A stretch of DNA of 64,000 nt from Pseudomonas brenneri. GTDB lineage: Bacteria > Pseudomonadota > Gammaproteobacteria > Pseudomonadales > Pseudomonadaceae. This document shows, piece by piece, positions 23,701 to 34,583 of the stretch (position 1 is its first letter; every line of letters begins with the position of its first letter). A program made the translations under genes and the position numbers. Location: assembly GCF_007858285.1 (NCBI RefSeq), contig NZ_VFIL01000005.1, positions 372,001-436,000 on the forward strand, in the 5' to 3' direction. The notes below the pieces were generated by a model that was not told the origin of the DNA, made no database searches, and saw only the letters and a list, made by a program, of their open reading frames with translations.

Positions 23701-25023
23701 TCAGCTCAAACCTTGATCGCAGGTTGGTGGCGTCCAATGTAATTGCCAGTCATCCCCCTGCCCTGTCGAGGCCCTGGCCAGGTTGGCCACAGCCAGCAAA
23801 CGGGAGCCCTGGTACAGCAGCGGCAATCTGCCACGGACAAAGCCCGGCACCGCACTTTCGTTGAGCAAACGCTTGAGGTCACGCCGGCCACGGCCTGGCA
23901 CTTCCATGATTTCACCGCCCAGGCGGTAGCCAATGCTCAAAGGCCCATCAGGGGCACATCCGCTGAAATGCAGTTGGCCGTTGCCGGGTAACTGTAGTGG
24001 GTTTTGCGGGCGCGACCAGCTCAATGGACTGTCGGAAAACTCTGACCACTGGGTAGGCAACCACCAAATGCGATCGTTGCAACGGTGCAATTGGCCGTCG
24101 GCCAAACGCCAGATGGGTTGTGCATCCGCCTTGGCATCACGTAAGGCACTCCAGCCAACCCAGTGCTCGCTATCGGGCAAGCGTGTCAAAGGCGCCAGCC
24201 AGTACCGCAAGGCGTTGCGCTGCCGGGCGTCGGAAAGAGTGCGCAACGGTGCAATGCTCAACGATGGCAGCGCCAGCCACGAAAGCCCCGACGGCTGGTT
24301 GGCGGCCTGTACATCCAGTTGCGCCAACTCATCGAGCAGCCCCTGGGCCTCTGCCAAATGCCCGGCGGTACGCGCCAGGGCATTCACAGCCTGAGGCCAG
24401 CGTGCGGTGAGCAGCGGGAACAGTTGATGGCGCAGGTAATTGCGCGAGAAGCGTGGATCGCTGTTGGACGGGTCTTCGATCCAGGTCAGTTGATGGTCGC
24501 GGGCGTAGGCTTCCAACTCGGTTCGCGATACGTCCAGCAACGGCCGCGCCAGCCCCCCCGCGCCCAAGGGACGCTGCGCCGGCATGCCGGCCAGACCGCG
24601 CACCCCAGCGCCTCGCAGCAGACGGAACAACAGGGTTTCAGCCTGATCATCACGGTGCTGGCCTGTGAGTAGCAACTCCCCTGGGCTGATCGCCTCGGCG
24701 AACGCCTGGTAGCGCGCATCACGAGCCGCACGCTCAAGACTTGCACCAGGCAGCACTTGCACACGCATGACGCGCAGCGCCACCCCTGCGGCATCACAGA
24801 CCGCCTGGCAATGGGCTGGCCACGCGTCAGCCGCAGCCTGAAGGCCATGATGAACATGGATAGCCCGCAGTGGCGGCAGGGGTTGGGTTTTTGCCAGGTC
24901 GACGAGCAGGTGCAGCAGGACAGTGGAGTCGAGTCCACCGGAGTAGGCGATATGCCAGGCCGGGGCGTTGCGCCAGGGGGCGAGGGATTGCAGGAGTTTG
25001 GCGGGTAGAGCTGGTTTCATCAC
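23701..25023 (-). CDS. tilS: tRNA(Ile)-lysidine synthase
   Basis: 440 residues. The N-type ATP pyrophosphatase domain has the PP-loop AYSGGLDSTVLLHLL near residue 27. HHGLQAAADAW, LLTGQHRDDQAETLLFRLLRG and DPSNSDPRFSRNYLRH are TilS signatures, with a C-terminal tRNA-binding domain. It makes lysidine 34 so that tRNA-Ile reads AUA. It lies between accA and pyrG. A REPIN separates it from accA. Confidence 0.96.
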   Translation of the reverse strand: MMKPALPAKLLQSLAPWRNAPAWHIAYSGGLDSTVLLHLLVDLAKTQPLPPLRAIHVHHGLQAAADAWPAHCQAVCDAAGVALRVMRVQVLPGASLERAARDARYQAFAEAISPGELLLTGQHRDDQAETLLFRLLRGAGVRGLAGMPAQRPLGAGGLARPLLDVSRTELEAYARDHQLTWIEDPSNSDPRFSRNYLRHQLFPLLTARWPQAVNALARTAGHLAEAQGLLDELAQLDVQAANQPSGLSWLALPSLSIAPLRTLSDARQRNALRYWLAPLTRLPDSEHWVGWSALRDAKADAQPIWRLADGQLHRCNDRIWWLPTQWSEFSDSPLSWSRPQNPLQLPGNGQLHFSGCAPDGPLSIGYRLGGEIMEVPGRGRRDLKRLLNESAVPGFVRGRLPLLYQGSRLLAVANLARASTGQGDDWQLHWTPPTCDQGLS

Positions 25024-25074
25024 ACGTTACCGCCGCAAAACTGAAATACGGTAGCCAAGCATACACAAAGCAAA

Positions 25075-25163
25075 TGTGGGAGCGGGCTTGCTCACGATAG
25101 GGGTGTATCCGTCAGTTAATCTGGCACTGACACACTGCTATCGCGAGCAAGCCCGCTCCCACA
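25075..25163. repeat. REPIN between accA and tilS
   Basis: Inverted 25-base arms of the GTGGGAGCGGGCTTGCTC type (25075-25099 and 25139-25163) with one mismatch and a 39-base centre. It fills most of the accA-tilS gap. Confidence 0.9.
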
Positions 25164-25194
25164 CAAGCCCGAATCCATATGGCTATGCGGTACC

Positions 25195-26142
25195 TTACAG
25201 GCCGTAGCTCATCAAGCGCTCGTAGCGACGAGCCAGCAGCGCTTCGTTGTCGAACTTCTTGAGCATAGCCAGCTGTTCGCAGAGTTCGGCACGGATGGTT
25301 GCGGAAACGGCGGCCGGGTCGCGGTGAGCGCCGCCCAGTGGCTCGGCAATCACTTTGTCGACAATGCCCAGGCCTTTGAGGCGATCAGCGGTGATCCCCA
25401 TGGCTTCGGCAGCATCCGGGGCCTTTTCTGCGGTTTTCCACAGGATCGAGGCGCAGCCTTCCGGCGAAATCACCGCGTAGGTGGAGTATTGCAGCATGTT
25501 CAACTGGTCGCAGACGCCAATGGCCAACGCACCGCCGGAACCGCCTTCACCGATCACGGTCGCGATGATCGGGGTTTTCAGGCGCGCCATCACCCGCAGG
25601 TTCCAGGCAATCGCTTCGCTCTGGTTACGCTCTTCGGCGTCGATGCCAGGGTAGGCGCCCGGGGTGTCGATAAAGGTCAGGATCGGCATTTTGAAGCGTT
25701 CGGCCATTTCCATCAGGCGACAGGCCTTGCGGTAGCCTTCCGGACGCGGCATACCGAAGTTGCGACGCACTTTCTCGCGCACTTCACGGCCTTTCTGGTG
25801 ACCGATCACCATCACGGGCTGGTCGTCCAGGCGGGCAATACCGCCGACAATCGCCGCGTCATCGGAGAAGTGACGGTCGCCATGCAACTCGTCGAACTCG
25901 GTGAAGATGTGATCGATGTAGTCCAGGGTGTACGGACGGCGCGGGTGGCGGGCCAGGCGCGCGATCTGCCAGCTGGTCAGCTTGCCAAAGATGTCTTCGG
26001 TCAGCGTCTTGCTCTTGTCTTGCAGGCGCAAGATTTCATCGCCGATATTCAGCGAATTGTCATTGCCGACCAGGCGCAGCTCTTCGATCTTGGCTTGCAG
26101 GTCAGCGATCGGCTGTTCGAAATCAAGAAAATTCGGGTTCAT
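25195..26142 (-). CDS. accA: Acetyl-CoA carboxylase carboxyltransferase subunit alpha
   Basis: 315 residues. Recognised by [28 protein letters not shown]-like [20 protein letters not shown] and [13 protein letters not shown], which form the crotonase-fold CoA site. With AccD it transfers the carboxyl group from biotin to acetyl-CoA, giving malonyl-CoA. It follows dnaE on the same strand, the usual dnaE-accA order. Confidence 0.98.
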   Translation of the reverse strand: MNPNFLDFEQPIADLQAKIEELRLVGNDNSLNIGDEILRLQDKSKTLTEDIFGKLTSWQIARLARHPRRPYTLDYIDHIFTEFDELHGDRHFSDDAAIVGGIARLDDQPVMVIGHQKGREVREKVRRNFGMPRPEGYRKACRLMEMAERFKMPILTFIDTPGAYPGIDAEERNQSEAIAWNLRVMARLKTPIIATVIGEGGSGGALAIGVCDQLNMLQYSTYAVISPEGCASILWKTAEKAPDAAEAMGITADRLKGLGIVDKVIAEPLGGAHRDPAAVSATIRAELCEQLAMLKKFDNEALLARRYERLMSYGL

Positions 26143-26281
26143 AAGCGTCCGTCTTGGGTCGACGGCCAGGGAGTGCCAGGCCTGCCGGTGGTCTATTCGC
26201 GCCCTACCTTAAGGGAGAGGCGCGTCAAGGTCGAGATTAAATGTTGAGTCGAGGTCAGGGGCAAAACAATGGCCCTGACCG

Positions 26282-29200
26282 TCAACGGTATTGGAGGAAG
26301 ACGTTGTCACGCCCGAACTGGTCACGCAATGCTTGAATCAAGCCATCGGCCGGGTCAATTCGCCACGTCTCGCCAAACTGCAACATCGCCTTGGCATCGC
26401 TGCCGGTGTACTCCATGGTCACCGGGCACGCGCCACGGTGGCGCTTGAGCAGCTCCCCCAGCCAGCGTAGCTGATCGCCCTTGAGGGCTTCGGTTTTAAC
26501 CTTCAGGCGCAGGCTTTCGGCCAGGTTGGTACGGGCATCTTCCATGCTCATCACGCGCTTGATCCGCAGGCGCAGGCCGCCGGAGAAGTCATCATTGCTG
26601 ACCTCCCCCTCCACCACCACCATCGCGTCGGTCTGCAACAGCGACTGCGCGGAGTGGAAGGCGTCGGCAAACAGCGACGCTTCGATACGGCCCGAGCGGT
26701 CGTCGAGGGTGATGAAACCCATCTTGTCGCCCTTTTTGTTCTTCATCACCCGCAGGGCAATGATCATCCCGGCAACGGTCTGGGTATCGCGCGCCGGCTT
26801 CAGGTCGATGATGCGCTGGCGGGCAAAACGACGGATCTCGCCTTCATATTCGTCAATCGGGTGACCGGTGAGGTACAGGCCCAGGGTGTCTTTCTCACCC
26901 TTGAGGCGTTCCTTGAGGGTCAGTTCCTTGGCCTTGCGGTGATTGGCGTACACATCGGCATCTTCTTCGACAAACAGCCCGCCAAACAGGTCGGCATGCC
27001 CGCTGTCGTGGGTACGGGCGGTTTGTTCGGCAGCCTTGATCGCTTCTTCCATGGCGGTCAGCAGCACCGCGCGGTTACGGTCGATATTGGCCTGGTAGGC
27101 CTTCGGCTCGTCATGGAAATACGGCCCGAGGCGATCCAGAGCACCGCTGCGGATCAGGCCATCGAGGGTACGTTTGTTGATGCGCTTGAGATCGACCCGA
27201 GCGCAGAAATCGAACAGATCCTTGAACGGGCCGTCCTGGCGCGCCTCCGTAATCGCCTCGACCGGGCCCTCGCCCACGCCCTTGATCGCGCCCAGGCCAT
27301 AGATGATGCGGCCCTCGTCGTTCACCGTGAACTTGAACTCCGAGGCGTTCACATCCGGCGCGTCGAGGCGCAGTTTCATGGTCCGCACTTCTTCGATCAA
27401 GGTCACGACCTTGTCGGTGTTGTGCATATCCGCCGAAAGTACCGCCGCCATGAACGGCGCCGGATAGTGGGCTTTCAGCCAGGCAGTCTGGTACGACACC
27501 AGGCCATAGGCGGCGGAGTGGGATTTGTTGAAGCCATAACCGGCGAATTTTTCTACCAGGTCAAAGATGTTACCGGCAAGGTCGGCGTCGATGTTATTGG
27601 TGGCACAACCTTCAATGAAACCGCCGCGCTGCTTGGCCATTTCCTCGGGCTTTTTCTTACCCATGGCGCGACGCAGCATGTCTGCACCGCCGAGGGTGTA
27701 GCCGGCCATGACCTGGGCGATCTGCATCACCTGTTCCTGATACAGGATGATGCCGTAGGTCGGTGCCAGTACTGGCTTGAGGCCCTCGTACTGGTAATCG
27801 GAGTGCGGGTAGGCCAGTTCGGCGCGCCCGTGCTTACGATTGATAAAGTCATCAACCATGCCCGATTGCAGCGGGCCCGGACGGAACAGGGCCACCAGTG
27901 CGATCAAGTCTTCCAGGCAGTCGGGCTTGAGCTTTTTGATCAGCTCCTTCATGCCGCGCGATTCAAGCTGGAACACCGCGGTGGTCTCGGCTTTTTGCAG
28001 CAGGGCGTAGGTTGGCTTGTCGTCCAGCGGGATAAACGCGATGTCCAGCGGCGCCTCATCGACCTTGGCCCGCTCGCGGTTGATCGTCTTGAGCGCCCAA
28101 TCGATGATCGTCAGGGTCCGCAGACCGAGGAAGTCGAACTTCACCAGGCCGGCCGCCTCCACGTCATCCTTGTCGAACTGGGTTACCAGGCCACCGCCTT
28201 CTTCGTCGCAATAGATCGGCGAAAAGTCTGTCAGCTTGGTCGGCGCGATTACTACACCACCGGCGTGCTTACCGACGTTACGTACCACGCCTTCGAGCTT
28301 GCGGGCCATGTCCCAGATTTCGGCAGCTTCTTCATCGATCTTGATGAAGTCGCGCAGGATTTCTTCCTGCTCGTAGGCCTTTTCCAGGGTCATGCCGACT
28401 TCAAAGGGAATCATCTTCGACAAACGGTCCGCCAGGCCGTAGGACTTGCCCTGCACCCGCGCCACGTCGCGGATGACCGCCTTGGCCGCCATGGAACCGA
28501 AGGTAATGATCTGGCTTACCGCGTTACGCCCGTATTTTTCGGCCACATATTCGATGACCCGGTCGCGACCATCCATGCAGAAGTCGACGTCGAAGTCGGG
28601 CATCGATACCCGTTCCGGGTTCAGGAAGCGTTCGAACAGCAGGTCATATTCCAGCGGATCAAGGTCGGTGATCTTCTGCACATAGGCCACCAGCGACCCG
28701 GCACCCGACCCCCGGCCAGGCCCCACCGGCACGCCGTTGCTTTTGGCCCACTGGATAAAGTCCATTACGATCAGGAAGTAACCGGGGAACCCCATCTGGA
28801 TGATGATATCCAGCTCGAAATTCAGCCGGTCGACATACACCTGGCGCTTGGCTTCGTAATCTTCAGTGGTGTCCTTGGGCAGCAGAACGGAAAGACGCTC
28901 TTCCAGGCCATCAAAGGACACCTTGCGGAAATACTCATCGATGGTCATGCCATCGGGAATCGGGAAGTTGGGCAAGAAGTGCTTGCCCAGCTTCACTTCA
29001 ATATTGCAGCGCTTGGCAATTTCGACGGAGTTTTCCAGCGCCTCGGGCAGGTCACTGAACAGCTCGGCCATTTCTTCGGCACTTTTGAGGTATTGCTCTT
29101 CGCTATAGTTCTTCGAGCGACGTGGATCGTCCAGCGCCCGGCCTTCACCGATGCAGACGCGGGTTTCGTGGGCCTCGAAGTCTTCTTTCTTGATAAAGCG

Positions 29201-29803
29201 CACATCGTTGGTGGCCACCAGCGGCGCACCCAGCTTTTCGGCCAGGGCCACGGCGGCATGCAAGTGTTCTTCGTCGTTGGGGCGGTTGGTGCGCTGCACT
29301 TCCAGGTAGAAGCGGCCCGGGAAGACCTGCATCCACTCGCTCGCCAGTACCTCTGCCTCGTGCGGATTACCGCCGAGCAGCGCGATCCCGATCTCGCCCT
29401 CTTTAGCCGCCGACAGCATGATCAGGCCTTCGCTGGCCTCGGCAACCCATTCACGCTCGATGATGATCGAGCCATTGCGCTGGCCGTCGATGAAACCACG
29501 GGAAATCAGTTCAGTCAGGTTGCGATAACCCACGCCATTCATCGCCAACAGGCTGATACGGCTCAGGGCGTTGTCCGGGTCTTTGTTGGACAGCCAGAGG
29601 TCGGCACCGCAGATCGGCTTGATCCCGGCGCCCATGGCATTTTTGTAGAACTTGACCAGGGAACACATGTTGTTCTGGTCAGTGACCGCAACGGCAGGCA
29701 TGTTCATGCCCACCAGGGTTTTGACCAGCGGTTTGATCCGTACCAGGCCGTCGACCAGGGAATATTCAGTGTGCAGGCGCAGGTGAACGAATGAAGCCGG
29801 CAT
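26282..29803 (-). CDS. dnaE: DNA polymerase III subunit alpha
   Basis: 1173 residues. The N-terminal PHP domain starts [15 protein letters not shown]. The palm carries catalytic aspartates Asp403 and Asp405 in [11 protein letters not shown], with [12 protein letters not shown] before it. A helix-hairpin-helix follows, and an OB-fold near residues 985-1070 ([22 protein letters not shown]). It is the replicative polymerase catalytic subunit. The amino-acid transporter gene found between rnhB and dnaE in P. aeruginosa (PA3641) is absent here. Confidence 0.98.
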   Translation of the reverse strand: MPASFVHLRLHTEYSLVDGLVRIKPLVKTLVGMNMPAVAVTDQNNMCSLVKFYKNAMGAGIKPICGADLWLSNKDPDNALSRISLLAMNGVGYRNLTELISRGFIDGQRNGSIIIEREWVAEASEGLIMLSAAKEGEIGIALLGGNPHEAEVLASEWMQVFPGRFYLEVQRTNRPNDEEHLHAAVALAEKLGAPLVATNDVRFIKKEDFEAHETRVCIGEGRALDDPRRSKNYSEEQYLKSAEEMAELFSDLPEALENSVEIAKRCNIEVKLGKHFLPNFPIPDGMTIDEYFRKVSFDGLEERLSVLLPKDTTEDYEAKRQVYVDRLNFELDIIIQMGFPGYFLIVMDFIQWAKSNGVPVGPGRGSGAGSLVAYVQKITDLDPLEYDLLFERFLNPERVSMPDFDVDFCMDGRDRVIEYVAEKYGRNAVSQIITFGSMAAKAVIRDVARVQGKSYGLADRLSKMIPFEVGMTLEKAYEQEEILRDFIKIDEEAAEIWDMARKLEGVVRNVGKHAGGVVIAPTKLTDFSPIYCDEEGGGLVTQFDKDDVEAAGLVKFDFLGLRTLTIIDWALKTINRERAKVDEAPLDIAFIPLDDKPTYALLQKAETTAVFQLESRGMKELIKKLKPDCLEDLIALVALFRPGPLQSGMVDDFINRKHGRAELAYPHSDYQYEGLKPVLAPTYGIILYQEQVMQIAQVMAGYTLGGADMLRRAMGKKKPEEMAKQRGGFIEGCATNNIDADLAGNIFDLVEKFAGYGFNKSHSAAYGLVSYQTAWLKAHYPAPFMAAVLSADMHNTDKVVTLIEEVRTMKLRLDAPDVNASEFKFTVNDEGRIIYGLGAIKGVGEGPVEAITEARQDGPFKDLFDFCARVDLKRINKRTLDGLIRSGALDRLGPYFHDEPKAYQANIDRNRAVLLTAMEEAIKAAEQTARTHDSGHADLFGGLFVEEDADVYANHRKAKELTLKERLKGEKDTLGLYLTGHPIDEYEGEIRRFARQRIIDLKPARDTQTVAGMIIALRVMKNKKGDKMGFITLDDRSGRIEASLFADAFHSAQSLLQTDAMVVVEGEVSNDDFSGGLRLRIKRVMSMEDARTNLAESLRLKVKTEALKGDQLRWLGELLKRHRGACPVTMEYTGSDAKAMLQFGETWRIDPADGLIQALRDQFGRDNVFLQYR

Positions 29804-29880
29804 AGTGATCCTGTCTAGATACGTGTGAAAACAACAAGGCCCGGATTGTACCGGGCCTTGAGTAAAACATCAGCCTGCGC

Positions 29881-30513
29881 CTAACGCTCGGCCAGGTTTT
29901 CGCGCGCCTCATAAGCCAGGCGTACCGGGGCAAACGAGCGGCGGTGGATCGGTGTCGGGCCCAATCGGGCCAGGGCTTCCAGATGAACGGGCGTCGGGTA
30001 GCCTTTATGGCCGCCAATGCCGTAGCCCGGATAGATCAATTCGAACGCCGCCATTTCACGGTCACGACTGACCTTGGCCAGGATCGAGGCGGCGGCAATC
30101 GCCGGAACCTTGCTATCACCCTTGACCACCGCTTCGGCCGGCATCGCCAGCTTCGGGCAGCGATTACCGTCGATCATCGCCAGTTTCGGGGTAATGTGCA
30201 GCCCCTCGACGGCGCGCTGCATGGCCAGCATCGTGGCGTGCAGGATATTCAGCTCGTCGATTTCCTCGACTTCGGCCCTGGCGATATACCAACTGAGGGC
30301 CTTTTCGCAAATTTCGTCAAACAGCTTTTCCCGACGGGCCTCAGTCAGTTTCTTCGAGTCGTTGAGGCCGAGGATCGGACGATTCGGATCCAGAATCACC
30401 GCCGCCGTGACCACCGCGCCGCACAGCGGGCCACGCCCTACTTCATCGACACCGGCAACCAGTTCGTGGGTTTGGGCAACCAGGCTGAAATCCAGGCCGA
30501 TTTGCGTCTTCAT
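29881..30513 (-). CDS. rnhB: Ribonuclease HII
   Basis: 210 residues. The active-site acids are Asp20 and Glu21 in [14 protein letters not shown], with [13 protein letters not shown] and [15 protein letters not shown]. It removes ribonucleotides and RNA-DNA hybrids. Its start overlaps the lpxB stop by 4 bases, continuing the lpx operon. Confidence 0.97.
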   Translation of the reverse strand: MKTQIGLDFSLVAQTHELVAGVDEVGRGPLCGAVVTAAVILDPNRPILGLNDSKKLTEARREKLFDEICEKALSWYIARAEVEEIDELNILHATMLAMQRAVEGLHITPKLAMIDGNRCPKLAMPAEAVVKGDSKVPAIAAASILAKVSRDREMAAFELIYPGYGIGGHKGYPTPVHLEALARLGPTPIHRRSFAPVRLAYEARENLAER

Positions 30514-31649
30514 AGGGTTTCCTGCTGGCGGCCGATCAAGGTCAACACGGCATCTGCTGCCTGGTTCGACGCATCACGGCGCAAGGTACGGTGAATTTCG
30601 TCAAACCCACGGGTCTGCTCTTCGCCACCGTCGATCAACGGCGCAATGGTCTGGGCCAATGCTTCGGGCGTGGCCGCGTCCTGCAACAACTCCGGCACCA
30701 ACAAACGCTGGGCCAGCAGGTTGGGCAAGGAGATGTAGGGACTTTTGACCATGCGCTTGAGAATCCAGTAGGTCAGCGGCGCCAGGCGATAAGCCACGAC
30801 CATCGGGCGTTTATAGAGCAAGGCCTCAAGCGTGGCGGTACCGGAAGCGATCAACACCGCATCGCAGGCGGCCAGGGCCAGGTGCGAGTGACCGTCGAGC
30901 AGTGTCAACGGCAGGTCGCGCCCCACCAACAAAGCCTCGATTTGTGCGCGTCGCTGCGGGCTGGAGCACGGCAGCACAAAACGCACCCCAGGCTTCAGGG
31001 CCTGCAGGCGTTCAGCCGCATCAAAGAACAGTGCGCCCAGACGACCGACCTCACCGCCACGACTGCCGGGCATCAACGCCACCAGCGGCCCCTCGGGCAA
31101 GCCCAGCTCGGCGCGGGCTGCGGCACGATCGGCCTGCAACGGGATGGTATCGGCCAGGGTATGGCCGACAAACCTTACCGGCACGCCCTGTTCTTCATAG
31201 AACCGTGCCTCGAAAGGCAGCAGGGTCAGCATCAGGTCGCAGCCTTCACGGATCTTCAAGACACGCTTCTGTCGCCACGCCCACACGGACGGGCTGACGT
31301 AATGCACGGTCTTGATCCCGGCCTGACGCAGCTTGAGTTCGATATTGAGGGTGAAGTCCGGTGCATCGATACCGATAAAGACATCCGGTTTCTCTGCAAT
31401 CAGGGTCTGGATCAGCAGTTTGCGTCGAGCGAGCAGCTCGCGCAGGCGCCCGAGCACTTCCACCAGCCCCATGACCGACAAACGCTCCATGGGAAAGTAG
31501 GAAGTCAGGCCTTCGGCCTGCATCAATGGGCCGCCGACCCCGATGAATTCCACCGATGAATGCTGCGCCTTGAGCGCGCGCATCAGGCCAGCGCCCAATA
31601 TATCGCCGGAAGCTTCTCCTGCCACCAATGCAATACGCAGTGTGACCAT
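30510..31649 (-). CDS. lpxB: Lipid-A-disaccharide synthase
   Basis: 379 residues, GT19 glycosyltransferase. [15 protein letters not shown] at the N-terminus and [13 protein letters not shown] (nucleotide-sugar site) are diagnostic. It joins UDP-diacylglucosamine and lipid X at the inner membrane. It starts 2 bases after lpxA and overlaps rnhB by 4. Confidence 0.97.
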   Translation of the reverse strand: MVTLRIALVAGEASGDILGAGLMRALKAQHSSVEFIGVGGPLMQAEGLTSYFPMERLSVMGLVEVLGRLRELLARRKLLIQTLIAEKPDVFIGIDAPDFTLNIELKLRQAGIKTVHYVSPSVWAWRQKRVLKIREGCDLMLTLLPFEARFYEEQGVPVRFVGHTLADTIPLQADRAAARAELGLPEGPLVALMPGSRGGEVGRLGALFFDAAERLQALKPGVRFVLPCSSPQRRAQIEALLVGRDLPLTLLDGHSHLALAACDAVLIASGTATLEALLYKRPMVVAYRLAPLTYWILKRMVKSPYISLPNLLAQRLLVPELLQDAATPEALAQTIAPLIDGGEEQTRGFDEIHRTLRRDASNQAADAVLTLIGRQQETL

Positions 31650-31651
31650 GA

Positions 31652-32428
31652 TCAGCGGGTGATGCCGCGAGTCGATGCCTGGATCGAATCACGGAATATG
31701 GCAACTTCAGGAAACAACGCCGCCGGCTCAGCCAGCTCTGCCAGCGCCTGGTCAACCGTCAGGCCCTGGCGATACACCACCTTGTAGGCGCGACGCAGGG
31801 CATGGATTGCATCTTCGCTGAAACCTCGGCGGCGCATGCCTTCGAAGTTCATGCTGCGGGCTTCGGCAGGATTGCCAAATACCGTGACGAACGCCGGCAC
31901 ATCCTTACCAATAGCAGTACCCATGCCGGAAAAGCTGTGGGCGCCGATATGGCAATACTGATGCACCAGGGTGAAACCGGACAGGATCGCCCAGTCGTCA
32001 ACGTGTACATGGCCGGCCAATGCAGTGTTGTTGACCAGGATGCAGTGGTTGCCAATCACACTGTCATGGCCGATGTGCGCATAGGCCATCACCAGATTGT
32101 GATCGCCCAGGGTGGTTTCTGCCCGGTCCTGCACAGTGCCACGGTGAATGGTCACGCCTTCACGAATGATGTTGTGATCACCGATTACCAGGCGGGTTTC
32201 TTCACCCTTGTACTTCATGTCCGGCGTATCTTCGCCTACCGAGGAAAACTGGTAGATACGATTGTGTTTGCCGATGCGGGTCGGACCCTTGAGGATCACG
32301 TGCGGCCCGATGACTGTTCCCTCGCCGATTTCCACACCTGCGCCGATGATCGACCACGGGCCGACCTCAACGTCGGCGGCCAGCACGGCCGTCGGATCGA
32401 TGATTGCGCGAGGGTCAATCAAACTCAT
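31652..32428 (-). CDS. lpxA: UDP-N-acetylglucosamine O-acyltransferase
   Basis: 258 residues from [15 protein letters not shown]. The left-handed beta-helix of hexapeptide repeats occupies the first two thirds. The catalytic His is in [15 protein letters not shown]. It performs the first lipid A step, acyl transfer from ACP to UDP-GlcNAc. The start at 32428 overlaps the fabZ stop by 4 bases; a frame to 32464 would intrude further into fabZ. Confidence 0.97.
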   Translation of the reverse strand: MSLIDPRAIIDPTAVLAADVEVGPWSIIGAGVEIGEGTVIGPHVILKGPTRIGKHNRIYQFSSVGEDTPDMKYKGEETRLVIGDHNIIREGVTIHRGTVQDRAETTLGDHNLVMAYAHIGHDSVIGNHCILVNNTALAGHVHVDDWAILSGFTLVHQYCHIGAHSFSGMGTAIGKDVPAFVTVFGNPAEARSMNFEGMRRRGFSEDAIHALRRAYKVVYRQGLTVDQALAELAEPAALFPEVAIFRDSIQASTRGITR

Positions 32429-32865
32429 AGTTTGCGTTCCGCGCAGATGATTTCGGCGGAGCACACAGGTTTGCCGTCAACCGACGCCTGGCACTCGAAT
32501 TTCCAGATCTGGCGCTTGCAGCTCACGAACTTGGCTTCCAGGATCAACTGGTCACCCGGGGTAACCGGGTTGCGGAAACGCAGTTTGTCGGAGCCCACGA
32601 AATAGTAAAGCGTGCCATCGGCAGGCTTCAGGTCGAGCATTTTAAAACCCAGGATACCAGCAGCCTGCGCCATTGCTTCGATGATCAACACGCCCGGCAT
32701 GATCGGATGCGCCGGGAAGTGGCCATTGAAGAAGGGTTCGTTGATGCTGACATTCTTGTAGGCACGAATGCGCTTTTCCTCAACATTGAGCTCCACTACA
32801 CGGTCCACCAGCAGGAACGGGTAACGGTGAGGCAGGTATTCGCGAATCTCGTTGATGTCCATCAT
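32425..32865 (-). CDS. fabZ: 3-hydroxyacyl-ACP dehydratase FabZ
   Basis: 146 residues, hot-dog fold. Catalytic His49 and Glu63 lie in [20 protein letters not shown]. It dehydrates 3-hydroxyacyl-ACP in fatty-acid elongation and competes with LpxA for hydroxyacyl-ACP, which explains its place in the lpx cluster. Confidence 0.97.
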   Translation of the reverse strand: MMDINEIREYLPHRYPFLLVDRVVELNVEEKRIRAYKNVSINEPFFNGHFPAHPIMPGVLIIEAMAQAAGILGFKMLDLKPADGTLYYFVGSDKLRFRNPVTPGDQLILEAKFVSCKRQIWKFECQASVDGKPVCSAEIICAERKL

Positions 32866-32975
32866 TTCGGGGGGAAGCCTGTAATAAAGATTGGGAGCGC
32901 GCGGACTAAGGCACGCCCCTCTAGCAAATCAAGAAGGCAGTCTAGCTGCTGTGCACACTTGATATGGAAATGGTA

Positions 32976-34031
32976 TCAGCCATCTGATGAAACATTACTG
33001 CCAGGGGTCACGTCCCCAACACGCTTTTCCAGATGTTTCAGGCGCCGCGCCATGTCGTCGAGCTGCCTTAAACGGGCCGCGCTCTTGCGCCACTCGGCCG
33101 CGGGTTGCATCGCCGTGCCGGAAGAATAGGCCCCAGGCTCGGTAATCGAATGGGTCACCATGGTCATGCCGGTAATGAAAACGTTGTCACACACATCGAT
33201 ATGGCCCACCAGACCGACACCGCCGGCCAGCATGCAGTGCTTGCCGATCTTGGTGCTGCCGGAAATGCCGACGCACGCAGCCATAGCCGTATGATCGCCA
33301 ATCTGTACGTTGTGGGCGATCTGGATCTGGTTGTCGAGCTTCACACCATTGCCAATCACGGTATCGGCCAAAGCCCCGCGATCGACAGCAGTGTTGACGC
33401 CAATCTCCACATCATCACCAATCAGCACACCGCCAACCTGGGCAATCTTCTGCCAGATGCCCTTCTCATTGGCGAAGCCGAAGCCTTCGCCGCCGATCAC
33501 GGCACCGGACTGAATCACCACACGCTGCCCGATACGCACATCGTGGTAGAGGGTCACGCGTGGTGCGAGCCAACCGCCTGCACCGATTTCACTGCGCGCA
33601 CCGATAAAGCAATGAGCCCCTACCGCTACACCGGCGCCAATGCGCGCACCACTCTCGATCACCGCAAAAGCACCGATGCTCGCCGCAGGATCTACCTGTG
33701 CGTCATCGGCAATGACCGCAGAAGGATGTATGCCTGGAGCGGCCTTGGGTTTCGGGTCAAACAGGTGGGACACCCGCGCGTAAGCCGCATAAGGATCTGC
33801 CACCACCAGCGCATCCCCGGCAAATGTCTCGGCGTCAGCGGCCTTCAGCAATACTGCTGCGGCCTGGCTGTCGCCCAGGTATTTACGGTATTGGGGGTTT
33901 GCAAGGAAGCTCAACTGAGCTGGGCCAGCCTCCTGCAAGGTGGCTAGCCCAGTGATTTCTTTCTCCTTGGAGCCACGTAAGGTGGCCCCCAGGAACTCGG
34001 CCAACTCGCCAAGTTTGATAGTCGCGGTCAT
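32976..34031 (-). CDS. lpxD: UDP-3-O-(3-hydroxyacyl)glucosamine N-acyltransferase
   Basis: 351 residues. An N-terminal uridine-binding domain (about 1-100) is followed by hexapeptide repeats forming a beta-helix; the catalytic His lies in [17 protein letters not shown]-terminal helical tail ([18 protein letters not shown]) completes the trimer. It adds the N-linked acyl chain in lipid A synthesis. It starts 3 bases after skp. A 110-base gap separates it from fabZ. Confidence 0.97.
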   Translation of the reverse strand: MTATIKLGELAEFLGATLRGSKEKEITGLATLQEAGPAQLSFLANPQYRKYLGDSQAAAVLLKAADAETFAGDALVVADPYAAYARVSHLFDPKPKAAPGIHPSAVIADDAQVDPAASIGAFAVIESGARIGAGVAVGAHCFIGARSEIGAGGWLAPRVTLYHDVRIGQRVVIQSGAVIGGEGFGFANEKGIWQKIAQVGGVLIGDDVEIGVNTAVDRGALADTVIGNGVKLDNQIQIAHNVQIGDHTAMAACVGISGSTKIGKHCMLAGGVGLVGHIDVCDNVFITGMTMVTHSITEPGAYSSGTAMQPAAEWRKSAARLRQLDDMARRLKHLEKRVGDVTPGSNVSSDG

Positions 34032-34034
34032 GGT

Positions 34035-34538
34035 TTACTTCAGCTGGTTCATGCGCTCGATCACCTGGCGGGTGATGTCGTATTGAGGCTTGACGTCGAT
34101 CACGGCGCCACGCTCGAAGACCAGGTCAAAGGCACCTTTCTTGATGACTTCTTCCACAGCGCTGTCGAGTTTTGGCTTCAGTTGCTTGAGCATTTCACGG
34201 TCAGCAACAGCCTTGGCCTCGTTCAGCTCCTTGGACTGGAACTGATAGTCACGGGCCTTTTGCTTGAATTCAAGCTCCAGACGCTCGCGCTCGCCTTGCT
34301 GCATTTTATCGCCACCGGCGACCAGACGATCCTGAATACCCTTGGCACTGCTTTCCAGTGTCTTGAGCTTGGTCAGTTGTGGGCCGAATTTTTTCTCGGC
34401 ATCCACGGCGTACTTCTTGGCCGCGTCGGATTCCAGCAGGGCCATCTGATAGTTCAGGACGGCGATTTTCATTTCGGCAAACGCCGGGGTTGCGACCAGC
34501 ACGGTTGCCAGAAGAACCAATTGAGTCAACTTACGCAC
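34035..34538 (-). CDS. skp: Periplasmic chaperone Skp/OmpH
   Basis: 167 residues. The signal peptide (MRKLTQLVLLATVLVATPAFA) is followed by the long charged helices that form the trimeric jellyfish tentacles. It holds unfolded outer-membrane proteins on their way to BamA, whose gene is immediately upstream, 45 bases away. Also named ompH. Confidence 0.95.
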   Translation of the reverse strand: MRKLTQLVLLATVLVATPAFAEMKIAVLNYQMALLESDAAKKYAVDAEKKFGPQLTKLKTLESSAKGIQDRLVAGGDKMQQGERERLELEFKQKARDYQFQSKELNEAKAVADREMLKQLKPKLDSAVEEVIKKGAFDLVFERGAVIDVKPQYDITRQVIERMNQLK

Positions 34539-34583
34539 GATGCACTCCTACAGAATCCGTTGTCGTTATCTTGGGTCGGACGC

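Noticed and set aside
26654..29794. 1046-residue open frame antisense to dnaE
   Set aside because: Shadow of dnaE codon usage; composition rich in His, Gln, Gly and Val without domains.
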